Made by a program: the position numbers and the translations under genes. The notes below the pieces were generated by a model. The model was not told where the DNA came from, did not search any database, and saw only the letters and a list, made by a program, of their open reading frames with translations. From Clostridia bacterium (GTDB taxonomy: Bacteria > Bacillota > Clostridia > Acetivibrionales > JAFADI01), in contig JAOACY010000092.1 in assembly GCA_026417615.1 (NCBI GenBank), positions 1 to 46,065 of the forward strand: DNA of 46,065 nucleotides. The letters are read 5' to 3'. The first letter of the stretch is position 1; every line of letters starts with the position of its first letter. Below are positions 19,135-27,220 of this stretch, one piece after another.

Positions 19135-20469
19135 TTGGCTAAGCACAGCAAAGAAGATGTTTTAAGACTGGCCTCCCAGAATGATGTCAAATTCATTAGT
19201 CTTCAATTTGCAGATATTTTCGGCATACTGAAAAATGTATCCGTCACAGTTGAACAGCTCGAAAAGGCTCTTGAGGGGGAATGCATGTTTGATGGCTCCT
19301 CCATAGACGGATTTGTAAGAATAGAAGAATCCGACATGTACTTAAAGCCCGACCCGGAAACCTTTGTGGTTTTCCCCTGGGGATATCAGAATAGCAGAAC
19401 CGCCAGACTCATATGCGATGTGGTTTCACACGATGGCACTCCTTTTGAAGGTGACCCAAGGCATATTCTTAAAAAAACAATACAAAAGCTTAATAATATG
19501 GGCTATGACTGTTTTAATGTAGGTCCAGAGTGTGAGTTTTTTCTGTTTGTTACAGATGAGAAGGGAGAGCCCACAACCATAACCCATGATAACGGAGGTT
19601 ACTTTGATCTTGGCCCTGTGGATCTCGGCGAAAACGCAAGACGTGATATGTGTCTGGTTTTAGAGGACATGGGCTTTGAAATAGAAGCGTCCCATCACGA
19701 AAATGCTCCCGGCCAGCATGAAATAGACTTTAAGTATATGAACGCTTTGGATGCCGCAGACTGCATACTTACCTTCAAGCAGGTTGTCAAAACAGTAGCT
19801 CAAAGAAACGGGCTCTATGCCACATTCATCCCTAAGCCTCTGATGGGTGTCAGCGGTTCGGGAATGCATGCCAATCTGTCCATATCAAAAAACGGCGCTA
19901 ACATTTTTTACAATGAAAATGACCCTCAGCATCTAAGTCGGGAAGCATACTGGTTCATTGGGGGATTGCTTAAATATGCGTGTGATATAACCGCTGTAAC
20001 AAACCCCATAATCAATTCATATAAAAGGCTTGTCCCAGGCCATGAAGCCCCGATTGATGTTGCCTGGTCCGCAATGAACAGAAGTCCCATGATAAGAATT
20101 CCCGCGGCAAGAGGAAAGGCGACAAGAATTGAGCTGCGTTCTCCGGATTCCACATGCAATCCCTACCTGGCACTGGCTCTTATATTAAATGCGGGGCTTG
20201 AAGGCATTTCTAACAAGATTGAGCCTCCTGCGCCAATTGACAGCAATATGTATAAGCTGTCCGAACAGGAAAGACAAAAGCTGGGAATAAAAAAACTGCC
20301 GGAATCACTTATGGAAGCCATAACCTACATGAAAAACAGCGAAATGGTAAAAAGGGTTCTGGGTGAACATATATTCGATAAATACATTGAAGCAAAGACA
20401 GTTGAATGGAGTGAATACAGAAAGGTTGTTACAAGCTGGGAGCTTGGACAGTATCTTAGCAGGTACTAA
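19135..20469 (+). CDS. glnA: Glutamine synthetase, type I
   Basis: 444 aa, the usual length of GSI-alpha. It makes glutamine from glutamate, ammonium and ATP as a dodecamer. Motifs: the latch-region MFDGSSIDGF, the metal-binding GPECEFF, the ENAPGQHEIDF glutamate flap region, PKPLMGVSGSGMHANLSI (ATP site) and NPYLALALIL near the C-terminus. The KPxxxxNxxxPxxxY adenylylation signature typical of GSI-beta was not seen. The start is a TTG (residues L-A-K-H-S-K), with AAGGAG 9 bases upstream; the open frame runs to 19102 without a better start. It is followed by two hairpins and a small Cys-rich gene. Confidence 0.95.
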   Translation: MAKHSKEDVLRLASQNDVKFISLQFADIFGILKNVSVTVEQLEKALEGECMFDGSSIDGFVRIEESDMYLKPDPETFVVFPWGYQNSRTARLICDVVSHDGTPFEGDPRHILKKTIQKLNNMGYDCFNVGPECEFFLFVTDEKGEPTTITHDNGGYFDLGPVDLGENARRDMCLVLEDMGFEIEASHHENAPGQHEIDFKYMNALDAADCILTFKQVVKTVAQRNGLYATFIPKPLMGVSGSGMHANLSISKNGANIFYNENDPQHLSREAYWFIGGLLKYACDITAVTNPIINSYKRLVPGHEAPIDVAWSAMNRSPMIRIPAARGKATRIELRSPDSTCNPYLALALILNAGLEGISNKIEPPAPIDSNMYKLSEQERQKLGIKKLPESLMEAITYMKNSEMVKRVLGEHIFDKYIEAKTVEWSEYRKVVTSWELGQYLSRY

Positions 20470-20510
20470 TCAGCAATGTTCATTTTACCGGCAACGGCGC
20501 CGGTATTTGA

Positions 20511-20545
20511 AAAAGGGGATGCAAATTTCCTGTCCCCTTTTAATA
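20511..20545 (+). terminator. Likely terminator of glnA
   Basis: AAAAGGGGA pairs with TCCCCTTTT across a 13-base loop. Another short hairpin (ACCGGC/GCCGGT) lies just before, at about 20487-20504. The T-run is part of the stem, so termination may be partial and allow read-through into the Cys-rich gene. Confidence 0.65.
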
Positions 20546-20566
20546 AAGCCCAACGGAGGGATTGTC

Positions 20567-20722
20567 ATGTGCTCAGAAAAATGCTGTTATCTTTGCAAAT
20601 ACCTAGCTTTCATTGATTCATCAGCTATCAGCGATTACATGTGTACTCGTAACTTTACAAAATGCAGCTTTAATCCGTCAGTTTTCAGCTGCGAGCACTA
20701 CTGTGAGGAAGCAGAGGAATAG
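20567..20722 (+). CDS. Small cysteine-rich protein (51 aa)
   Basis: This short gene begins ATG with GGAGGG 6 bases upstream. The product has 8 cysteines in 51 residues (positions 2, 6, 7, 10, 26, 33, 42, 46), an N-terminal CxxxCCxxC cluster and an acidic tail EEAEE. The pattern suggests a metal-binding (zinc or iron-sulfur) or disulfide-rich cytoplasmic protein, but no family was recognised. It lies 97 bases after glnA on the same strand and could be co-transcribed if the glnA hairpins are leaky. It converges on the flavoprotein gene. Confidence 0.65.
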   Translation: MCSEKCCYLCKYLAFIDSSAISDYMCTRNFTKCSFNPSVFSCEHYCEEAEE

Positions 20723-20731
20723 AGTTGAAAA

Positions 20732-22111
20732 TTAAATGTATTCTTGCCTTCTGCCAATTATCCTTGCTACATGCACACCGCTTGCTGATGCTTGAGACAA
20801 TGAGTGAGTGACGCCTGAGCCATCTCCAAGTATATACAAACCCTTAAGCCTTGTTTCAAGGTTTGAATCCACTTCAACCCTGGAGTTATAGAACTTCACT
20901 TCAACTCCGTAGAGCAAGGTGCTTTCATTAGCTGTACCCGGAGCAATTTTGTCCAAGGCGTAGATCATCTCAATAATATCATCAAGCTGCCTTTTTGGTA
21001 TGACGAGGCTAAGATCCCCGGGGGTGGCATTGAGAGTAGGCTTTGTGAAGCTCTGCGCCAGTCTGTGCTCATTTGTCCTTCTTCCGGTTACAAGATCCCC
21101 AAATCTTTGCACCAGCACTCCCCCGCCCAGCATATTGCTTAAACGGGCTATGGATTCACCATACTCATTACTGTCCTTGAAAGGCTCGGTAAAGTTATTT
21201 GAAACCAGCAGTGCAAAGTTTGTATTCTCCGTGCGCAGCTTCGGATCCGCGTAGCTGTGCCCGTTTACCGTCATAATACCGTTTGTGTTCTCCGTAACTA
21301 CCTCCCCATAAGGGTTCATGCAGAAGGTCCTTACAATGTCCGAGTATTTTTTAGTTCTATATACAATTTTGCTTTCATAGACATCATCGGTTATATGCGC
21401 AAAAATAGCCGCCGGAAGCTCAACCCTTACGCCTATGTCCACCCTGTTGCTCTGGGTCTTGATACCCAGCTTGCCGCAAATGCTGGATATCCACTTTGAT
21501 CCGGAACGTCCGGTAGCCAGTACAAGGCTTGAACATTTATATTCATCCTGGTTGGTGGTTACAACAAACCCGCCTTCTCCCTTTGAAATATCTTCAACTT
21601 CAGTATCAAAAAGGATCTCTGTTTTATCCTTTAAATAGTCATACATTCTAGATAAAATAATCATGTTTCTGTCGGTGCCGAAGTGTCTGACCTGTGCATC
21701 CAAGAGATGAAGATCATTTCTCAAGGCCTGCGTCTTCAGCTGGGAGTTCGCGGTTGAGTAGAGCTTTGCTCCTTCCCCTCCCATCTTAAGGTTTACCTCA
21801 TCCACATATTGCATGAGTTCTATGGCTTCCTGGCTTCCAACGTACTTGAAAAGGTCGCCTCCGAAATTATTAGTTATATTATACTTCCCGTCGGACATGC
21901 TTCCGCTGCCGCCAAAGCCGTTAACTATATTGCACACCTTACAGTTCTGGCAGGTTTTAATCTTTTTATTGTCAATGGGACACTTCCTTTTACTTAAGGC
22001 ATGCCCCTTTTCAATCATAAGGACCTTCAGACCCGGGTTTACCTGTATTAGCTCATAAGCGGTAAAAATACCGCTTGCTCCTGCTCCAACTATTATCACA
22101 TCATATTTCAA
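20732..22111 (-). CDS. FAD-dependent dehydrogenase (COG2509-like)
   Basis: 459 aa from the preferred start. The N-terminus YDVIIVGAGASGIFTAYEL is a clear Rossmann FAD site, with MIEKG at the end of strand 2. A cysteine cluster (KCPIDNKK followed by CQNCKVCN, residues ~45-65) precedes NGFGGSGSMSDGKYN, a motif typical of uncharacterised COG2509 FAD-dependent dehydrogenases. A second FAD contact is YILGDGSGVTHSLSQASASG near the C-terminus. The reaction is unknown. The open frame reaches a TTG at 22147 without a ribosome site. TTG at 22111, giving M-K-Y-D-V-I-I, matches the family start and has GGTG 6 bases upstream; GTG at 22120 is a third option. It appears monocistronic. Confidence 0.85.
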   Translation of the reverse strand: MKYDVIIVGAGASGIFTAYELIQVNPGLKVLMIEKGHALSKRKCPIDNKKIKTCQNCKVCNIVNGFGGSGSMSDGKYNITNNFGGDLFKYVGSQEAIELMQYVDEVNLKMGGEGAKLYSTANSQLKTQALRNDLHLLDAQVRHFGTDRNMIILSRMYDYLKDKTEILFDTEVEDISKGEGGFVVTTNQDEYKCSSLVLATGRSGSKWISSICGKLGIKTQSNRVDIGVRVELPAAIFAHITDDVYESKIVYRTKKYSDIVRTFCMNPYGEVVTENTNGIMTVNGHSYADPKLRTENTNFALLVSNNFTEPFKDSNEYGESIARLSNMLGGGVLVQRFGDLVTGRRTNEHRLAQSFTKPTLNATPGDLSLVIPKRQLDDIIEMIYALDKIAPGTANESTLLYGVEVKFYNSRVEVDSNLETRLKGLYILGDGSGVTHSLSQASASGVHVARIIGRRQEYI

Positions 22112-22224
22112 CGCATTCACCAGCCTGTTTACATATTTTTTCCGCAACCCGCAAAACTATTATATTATACCTGCTGTACCCAATGCAATCAATGTTTTTT
22201 ATTGGGATTAACAAGATGACTAAT

Positions 22225-22265
22225 CAAAAAAGCCCCGGCAGGTTTTTGTTCCTGTCGGAGCTTTT
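22225..22265 (-). terminator. Terminator of the ECF sigma gene
   Basis: On the minus strand AAAAGCTCCGACAGG pairs with CCTGCCGGGGCTTTT around an 8-base loop, and the T-run continues as TTTTTT. It lies 35 bases past the sigma gene stop. Confidence 0.85.
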
Positions 22266-22299
22266 AAGCATTTAAACATCTCAGTATTAATCCGGCGCA

Positions 22300-22836
22300 T
22301 CATATGCCGGAAATGCTTTCCCTCAGCATTAATCTTGCCCTATAGAGCCTGTTTTTGATTATGGACATAGGCTCCTTCATTTTGTCAGCCATATCCTTGT
22401 ATGACATGCCTTCCTGATGGTACATTATTATTGGTTTCCTGTACTTTTCAGGAAGCTTGCTTATGGCCCTGCGTATGACTTCTGTTCTTTCCTTGCATAA
22501 GTACTTCTTTTCAGGAGTATCTTCCTCCCTGGACAGTACTTCAATTTCTTCTATGGGTACTGATTCAACCTTCTTTTTTCTAAGTATGTCAAGGCAAAGG
22601 TTAGTGCTTATTTTTACCGCCCATGTTGAAAATTTGTACTGGGTATTGTAACTGGCCAGTGCTTTGTAAATTCTAAGAAAAACTTCCTGAGCAACATCGT
22701 TTGCTTCTTCAGCATCCTTTATGTAATGACATACAACACTGTAAACAAGCTTTTTGTATCGAGTTACCAACTCAGCAAACGCATCCTGGTCTCCTTTCAG
22801 GCATTTTTCAATAACTTCGTAATCCGTAAGACTCAT
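22300..22836 (-). CDS. ECF-type RNA polymerase sigma factor (SigW-like)
   Basis: 178 aa. Region 2 spans ~10-80 (DQDAFAELVTRYKKLVYSV, AEEANDVAQEVFLRIYKAL, KFSTWAVKISTNLCLDILRK). Region 4 spans ~115-175 (LPEKYRKPIIMYHQEGMSYKDMAD, IKNRLYRARLMLRE). Nothing precedes region 2, as usual for group 4 sigma factors. The frame extends to 22863 inside the receiver gene, but ATG 22836 has GAGGTGAAGG 5 bases upstream and lies 1 base past the receiver stop, so the two are translationally coupled. No membrane anti-sigma factor is encoded next to it, so the stand-alone receiver is the candidate controller. Confidence 0.9.
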   Translation of the reverse strand: MSLTDYEVIEKCLKGDQDAFAELVTRYKKLVYSVVCHYIKDAEEANDVAQEVFLRIYKALASYNTQYKFSTWAVKISTNLCLDILRKKKVESVPIEEIEVLSREEDTPEKKYLCKERTEVIRRAISKLPEKYRKPIIMYHQEGMSYKDMADKMKEPMSIIKNRLYRARLMLRESISGI

Positions 22837-22837
22837 T

Positions 22838-23203
22838 TTAACCTTCACCTCTTCCGAAAACATTGTTTATCGCCTCAATAACCTTTTCAGGTTGATCCCC
22901 CTTGCTCAAAAACCCGTCTACTCCAGCTGACATAGCCACGCTTTGAGCTTCAGGCCTTCCGCTCATAACCAAGATCTTTGTTTTGGGACATAGCTTGCGA
23001 AGAACAGGTATTATATCTGACATGCGCACATTTGATAGTTCCCAGTCCAGCAGGAGCATGTCAGGCTGGATTTTCTGGGCTTCAACCAGCATTTCCGTCA
23101 GTTCAGAAGCCTCTCCTGCTATATCCGTTTCGTTTTCCTGCTCCAGCAATATTCTTAATCCCCACCGCACTTCCCTCTGGTCATCCGCCAAAAAGATTTT
23201 CAT
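22838..23203 (-). CDS. Stand-alone response-regulator receiver domain (CheY-like)
   Basis: 121 aa, one receiver domain and no output domain. The acidic pair is ADDQ near the N-terminus, the phospho-acceptor is the Asp in LLLDWEL (~50), the conserved Ser lies in VMSGRP (~80) and the Lys in FLSKGD (~102). The wording LADDQREVRWGLRILLEQE is close to NarL/LuxR-family receivers, so it probably derives from one that lost its HTH. ATG 23203 has GAGGTG 6 bases upstream; a GTG at 23212 is less likely. It is directly followed by, and coupled to, an ECF sigma gene. A phosphorylation-dependent partner of that sigma factor is a reasonable inference. Confidence 0.85.
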   Translation of the reverse strand: MKIFLADDQREVRWGLRILLEQENETDIAGEASELTEMLVEAQKIQPDMLLLDWELSNVRMSDIIPVLRKLCPKTKILVMSGRPEAQSVAMSAGVDGFLSKGDQPEKVIEAINNVFGRGEG

Positions 23204-23327
23204 TGTCAACACCTCGAAGCACTCATTTCATATTGTCATTCTACACGAAAAAACACCCCTTAACATCAGTCAGCAGGGTGGATTTTTTTTAGACTTCCGG
23301 TTAGTGTTTTACCTGGCCACCTGGCCA

Positions 23328-23375
23328 GGCAAGGAGTCAAAACGGGGCAGTTCTTGTTCGACTCCTTGCCCTTTT
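23328..23375. other. Stable hairpin between the LuxR-type regulator and receiver genes
   Basis: GGCAAGGAGTC at 23328-23338 pairs perfectly with GACTCCTTGCC at 23360-23370 around a 21-base loop. CTTTT follows on the plus strand only. On the minus strand, the direction of the flanking genes, there is no T-run but a second self-complementary element (CCTGGCCACCTGGCCAGG) follows. It could be a weak terminator or a leader structure for the receiver/sigma pair. Confidence 0.5.
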
Positions 23376-23387
23376 GGATTAATGCTT

Positions 23388-24023
23388 CTACACTATTTTT
23401 TTCTGCAAAGCCATTGCTACAGCTTCTGTTCTGCCCTCTACACCCATTTTGGACAAAATGCTGCTTACATGGAACTTGACAGTGGAACGGCTTACAATAA
23501 GCCTTTCGGCAATTTCAGGATTGCTTAAGCCTTCAACCATCAGCTTTAAAATCTCCTTCTCCCGTTCTGTCAAATCTATATCGTTCGAATGCGAATGTTT
23601 GGCAGCGCTGATCAGTGCCTGTGTTGCCTCTGGTGATAGGGTAGGCTTGCCCTGTCTTGCAGACCTGATTGCATTTCCCAATTCTTCAGCAGATACATCC
23701 TTGAGAAGATAACCAATCGCACCTGCTTCCATAGCCTCCTCGACCAGATTCTGTTCCTTGAAGCTTGTTAGAATTATGACCTGTGTTTCCGGAAATCTGC
23801 TTCTGATTTGCCTGGTAGCGGCTGCTCCATCCATGACAGGCATCAACAGATCCATAAGTATAACGTCAGGCTTGATTCTTGAGCACATCTCAACCGCCTC
23901 GGCTCCGTTTCCTGCTTCAGCCACCAGCTCAACACCGTCACAAATCATTAGAAAGGCAGAAAGCCCGCTTCGTACCACTGCATGATCATCAACTATCATT
24001 ACACGTATCGGATTGCTATTCAT
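23388..24023 (-). CDS. LuxR/NarL-family response regulator
   Basis: 211 aa. The receiver domain spans ~1-120 (MIVDDH, phospho-acceptor in VILMDLLMP, ILTSF, LLKD) and the LuxR HTH spans ~145-205 (LTEREKEILKLMVEGLSNPEIA, RLIVSRSTVKFHVSSILSKM). It resembles DegU/LiaR-type regulators. The ATG at 24023 overlaps the last 8 bases of the kinase gene (a second ATG at 24026 is adjacent) with GGGGAG upstream, so kinase and regulator are coupled and form a cognate pair. Targets are unknown; autoregulation and control of the downstream receiver/sigma pair are plausible. Confidence 0.93.
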   Translation of the reverse strand: MNSNPIRVMIVDDHAVVRSGLSAFLMICDGVELVAEAGNGAEAVEMCSRIKPDVILMDLLMPVMDGAAATRQIRSRFPETQVIILTSFKEQNLVEEAMEAGAIGYLLKDVSAEELGNAIRSARQGKPTLSPEATQALISAAKHSHSNDIDLTEREKEILKLMVEGLSNPEIAERLIVSRSTVKFHVSSILSKMGVEGRTEAVAMALQKKIV

Positions 24024-26310
24024 CATTCTTTTTTCTCTCCCCTGGCTTTTTCCACTTAAGTCTGATAACAGTACCCTCACCAATACAACTTTCTATCTTA
24101 AGCTCTGCATCAATCTCCTGCGCCCGCTCTCTCATAATACCCAGTCCGAGATGTTCGCCGGTCACCTTATCCGCTATGAAGCCCCGTCCGTTATCTCTGA
24201 TCTGCATTTCAATTCCGGCTGTATGTCCGTTATCGTCATTTATTATCAACAGCTCCAAATTTGCCTCAGTAGCGCCTGAATGCTTGGATATATTGTTAAG
24301 AGCCTCCTGAGCAATTCTGTAAACTGCTATCTTTACTTCAGCAGGTAATACAGGCTGACCTTGAATATTAAGAGCAACAGGAACTCTGGCCCTTCCCGTT
24401 ACAGCTTGTGCAAGCTGGGTCAGCAGCTCTTTGAGTCCCGACTCCATCAAGGTTGAGGGTCTTAATTCAAGAAGCAGCGTCCTCATTTCAGCCAGTGCCC
24501 CCTTTGTAAGCTCCTTCAATTCCTCCAGCCGCTTACGTCCCTCTTGAGGATTTCTGTCCCATATCTTTGGAATCACCTCAGCTATAAGACTTGAAGAGAA
24601 AAGGGTCTGGGTGACAGCATCATGCAGATCCCTTGCAATTCTGCTTCTTTCTGCTGCAACAGCAATCTCCTCGGCTTTTGACCTGAGGTTTGCATTATCT
24701 ATAACCAATGCAGCCTGATCCGCAAAGGTTGTCGCAAGTTCAACCTCTTCTCTGCTGAATTCCCTTGGGCTGCGGTAGTATAGCACAATTCCCCCGTATA
24801 CATCATCCTTGCAAATGAGCGGTACAGCCAGCAAGCTCCTGTAATTCTGCGCAAGCCACGCCAGCAAGGGCTTCATGGCGGGATTTTCAAAAATATCGTC
24901 AGATATTGTCTTTACCATATCCTGCACAATAATAGCCCTTCGTTTTGTTACAGCCTGACCTACAACTCCCATTCCAACGGGAACAGTCATACCTGCAACA
25001 TACTCATCGGGCAGTCCTCTTGCTGCTTCAATGGTAAGTATGCCCTTATCCCCCTGAAGCCTGTATAGTGCACCCGCATCCGTTCCCAGAAGGCTCAGGG
25101 CCTGCTCAATAATATAGTCCAGTATATCTTTTAAAGAACGGTTGGAGTTTAAAACAGCAAGGATATCCCTCAACCCTTCAGCCACCGCTCTTCTCTGCCG
25201 ATCCTCAAGATTCCTTCTCTGCTCTTCCTCATATAGGCGCGCATTTTCAAGTCCTATGACCGCACTTGAAGCCAGCATGCTCAGAGCCCTCTCATCTTCT
25301 TCTCCAAACCCTCCGTTAATCTTATCTACGGCAACAATGCTTCCAATTAGCTTTAGCCCGGCTATAAGAGGCACATTGAGAAAAGACTTGATTCCTGCCT
25401 TCTCTACCAAGCCCGCATAGGCCTCCCTGTTCTCTGCTGCATTATTTGATTTAATTACCTTCTTATCCATCAATGAGCGCCCAAGGAATGATTTTTCCAT
25501 AGACATCCTGTAACCCAGAAATTTTGTGCTGTCTTTACCGGAAAATACCGATAATACAAGTTCTTTTCCATCCACGAGAAACACTGCTGTACGCTCGGAT
25601 TTTGTCAATCTCCTGGCTTCATCAGCAATCATCTGAAGCACCGCATCCTTGTCAAGCCTGCTTGTTATAGCCTGCTGCACCGCAAGCATGGTCTTAAGCT
25701 CGTCTGTCCTCTTGATGGTTTCGTTATACAGCCTTACATTTTCATATTCGATGGCAGCCTGATTGGCAAACGTCATTCCAAGTGAAATATGCTGGGGAAG
25801 ATAAAAGTTCGGAATATCATGCTCCACTGTCATTGCTCCGATGACTCTGTCCTTAATGACAAGAGGTATACCCATCCATGAGCGTACATCTTTAAATACA
25901 ATGCCAAAGAACTCTCCCATGGCCTCCCTGAAAGAGTTTGCCGGTTCTGAGTTTTCATGCACGTCGGAAATCACTACAGGTCTCCGGTGTTCAATAATTT
26001 CTGCACCCATGGGTATGTTGTTGACATGGAAAACATATTTGTCTTCCTGTTCAGGTGTCAATATGCTTCTATGGGCTATAACCCTCAGATAATCACCTTC
26101 AACCGCAAAAATCTTGGCACCTTTATAATCAATTATAGTTTTCAGCCGATCAAGCATAGCTTCCAGGAGTGGCTTCAATTCCATTGTGGAAGAAATCAGG
26201 TTGGAAACATCGAGAAGAGTTGTCAAAAGCTGCGTTCTCTGTTCCAACTCCTCATTCAATCTGACAAGCTCGGCCGTATTATTCATATTGTTGGAGAATT
26301 CTCCAGACAT
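24016..26310 (-). CDS. Sensor histidine kinase with three GAF domains (HisKA_3 type)
   Basis: 764 aa with no membrane segment, so it is cytoplasmic. A short coiled coil (~10-45) precedes three GAF domains at ~45-190, ~220-365 and ~395-545; each ends in the FA.QAA..I(E/D)NA- or ASSAVIGLENARLY-type helix. The dimerisation helix carries the phospho-accepting His in RIARDLHDAVTQTLF (~565), and the HATPase_c domain (~665-755) has EALNNISKHS, DNGRGF and LGLGIMRERA. This is the NarX/DegS/LiaS class that pairs with LuxR-type regulators, and such a regulator overlaps its end. Multiple GAF domains suggest sensing of small molecules, redox or light-independent cytoplasmic signals; the ligand is unknown. 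GAGGTG lies 6 bases before the ATG. Confidence 0.94.
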   Translation of the reverse strand: MSGEFSNNMNNTAELVRLNEELEQRTQLLTTLLDVSNLISSTMELKPLLEAMLDRLKTIIDYKGAKIFAVEGDYLRVIAHRSILTPEQEDKYVFHVNNIPMGAEIIEHRRPVVISDVHENSEPANSFREAMGEFFGIVFKDVRSWMGIPLVIKDRVIGAMTVEHDIPNFYLPQHISLGMTFANQAAIEYENVRLYNETIKRTDELKTMLAVQQAITSRLDKDAVLQMIADEARRLTKSERTAVFLVDGKELVLSVFSGKDSTKFLGYRMSMEKSFLGRSLMDKKVIKSNNAAENREAYAGLVEKAGIKSFLNVPLIAGLKLIGSIVAVDKINGGFGEEDERALSMLASSAVIGLENARLYEEEQRRNLEDRQRRAVAEGLRDILAVLNSNRSLKDILDYIIEQALSLLGTDAGALYRLQGDKGILTIEAARGLPDEYVAGMTVPVGMGVVGQAVTKRRAIIVQDMVKTISDDIFENPAMKPLLAWLAQNYRSLLAVPLICKDDVYGGIVLYYRSPREFSREEVELATTFADQAALVIDNANLRSKAEEIAVAAERSRIARDLHDAVTQTLFSSSLIAEVIPKIWDRNPQEGRKRLEELKELTKGALAEMRTLLLELRPSTLMESGLKELLTQLAQAVTGRARVPVALNIQGQPVLPAEVKIAVYRIAQEALNNISKHSGATEANLELLIINDDNGHTAGIEMQIRDNGRGFIADKVTGEHLGLGIMRERAQEIDAELKIESCIGEGTVIRLKWKKPGERKKNDE

Positions 26311-26345
26311 TAGAGCACCTCTGCATAATGACCTTTTATATAATT

Positions 26346-27152
26346 CTATACTACATATCCAAAAACCTCAAGCAATTTGCCTGCGTTCTCTTTTAATATC
26401 AGCTCCTGTTCATACTCAGAAAGGCTAAGGCTTTTAAACCGTTCCAATTCTTCCTCATGAGACCACATGGGATAGTCGGTTCCAAAAAGCACCTTGTGGA
26501 TTCCATGCCCTCTGATTATCCTTTCAGCCTTATCTCTGTCAAGCTTGAATAAGGAGCTGGACGTATCCAGGTATATATCACTTCCGACGAGACAGTCTAT
26601 TGCCTCGTCCCACATTTCATAGCCCCCCAGATGCGCGGCAATAACTGTCAGCTTGGGAAATCTGTCCAGCACTTTAGCCAATCTGCCGGGACTTGAGGAA
26701 GTCTTGTTTTCATCCCCCATATGCATCAAGATCGGCAATTTGCCTTCAACTGCCTTGTAAACCGGCATCATATCAGTCCCATCAATAAAAAAATCCTGGA
26801 ATTCCGGGTGGAGCTTAATACCCTTCAACCCCATGGAAATAATTCTTTCAACCTCAGCGTCCAGATCCTCCAAATCCGGGTGGAGGGTTCCAAAGCCTAT
26901 AAGGCAGTCTGTGCTTGCAACTGCATCATAAATGAAATCATTTATTGATTTTACCTGTTCAACTTTTGTGGCAGTAGAGTGCACAATATATTTCTCAACT
27001 CCTATTTTCTTTCCGCTCTCTATCAAGCCCTCCACAGTTCCGCGCCCCACCATTTTCACTCCATAATATGCGCCTATGGACTCTACCGCTTTATCGGCAA
27101 TCTTTTCAGGGAAAATATGGGCGTGGAAATCTATTATTCCAAGTTTTCTCAT
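26346..27152 (-). CDS. Amidohydrolase-family protein (amidohydrolase_2, TIM barrel)
   Basis: 268 aa. The metal-binding HxH is in IDFHAHIFP at residues ~5-13. Later barrel strands show KLHPEFQDF, LMHMGD, VIAAHLGG and the terminal Asp strand LFGTDYPMWS. This places it with the amidohydrolase_2 / ACMSD-like group of decarboxylases and hydrolases; the substrate cannot be told. The frame extends to 27281, but ATG 27152 has AAAGGTGA 7 bases upstream and gives the normal N-terminus. The kinase gene begins 35 bases downstream, so the two may be co-transcribed. Confidence 0.85.
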   Translation of the reverse strand: MRKLGIIDFHAHIFPEKIADKAVESIGAYYGVKMVGRGTVEGLIESGKKIGVEKYIVHSTATKVEQVKSINDFIYDAVASTDCLIGFGTLHPDLEDLDAEVERIISMGLKGIKLHPEFQDFFIDGTDMMPVYKAVEGKLPILMHMGDENKTSSSPGRLAKVLDRFPKLTVIAAHLGGYEMWDEAIDCLVGSDIYLDTSSSLFKLDRDKAERIIRGHGIHKVLFGTDYPMWSHEEELERFKSLSLSEYEQELILKENAGKLLEVFGYVV

Positions 27153-27220
27153 AGCTTTCACCTTTAGTTTTGTATTTATATTAAATTCAAAAATGATTCT
27201 CCTGCAAGCAAGCAGCTTTT

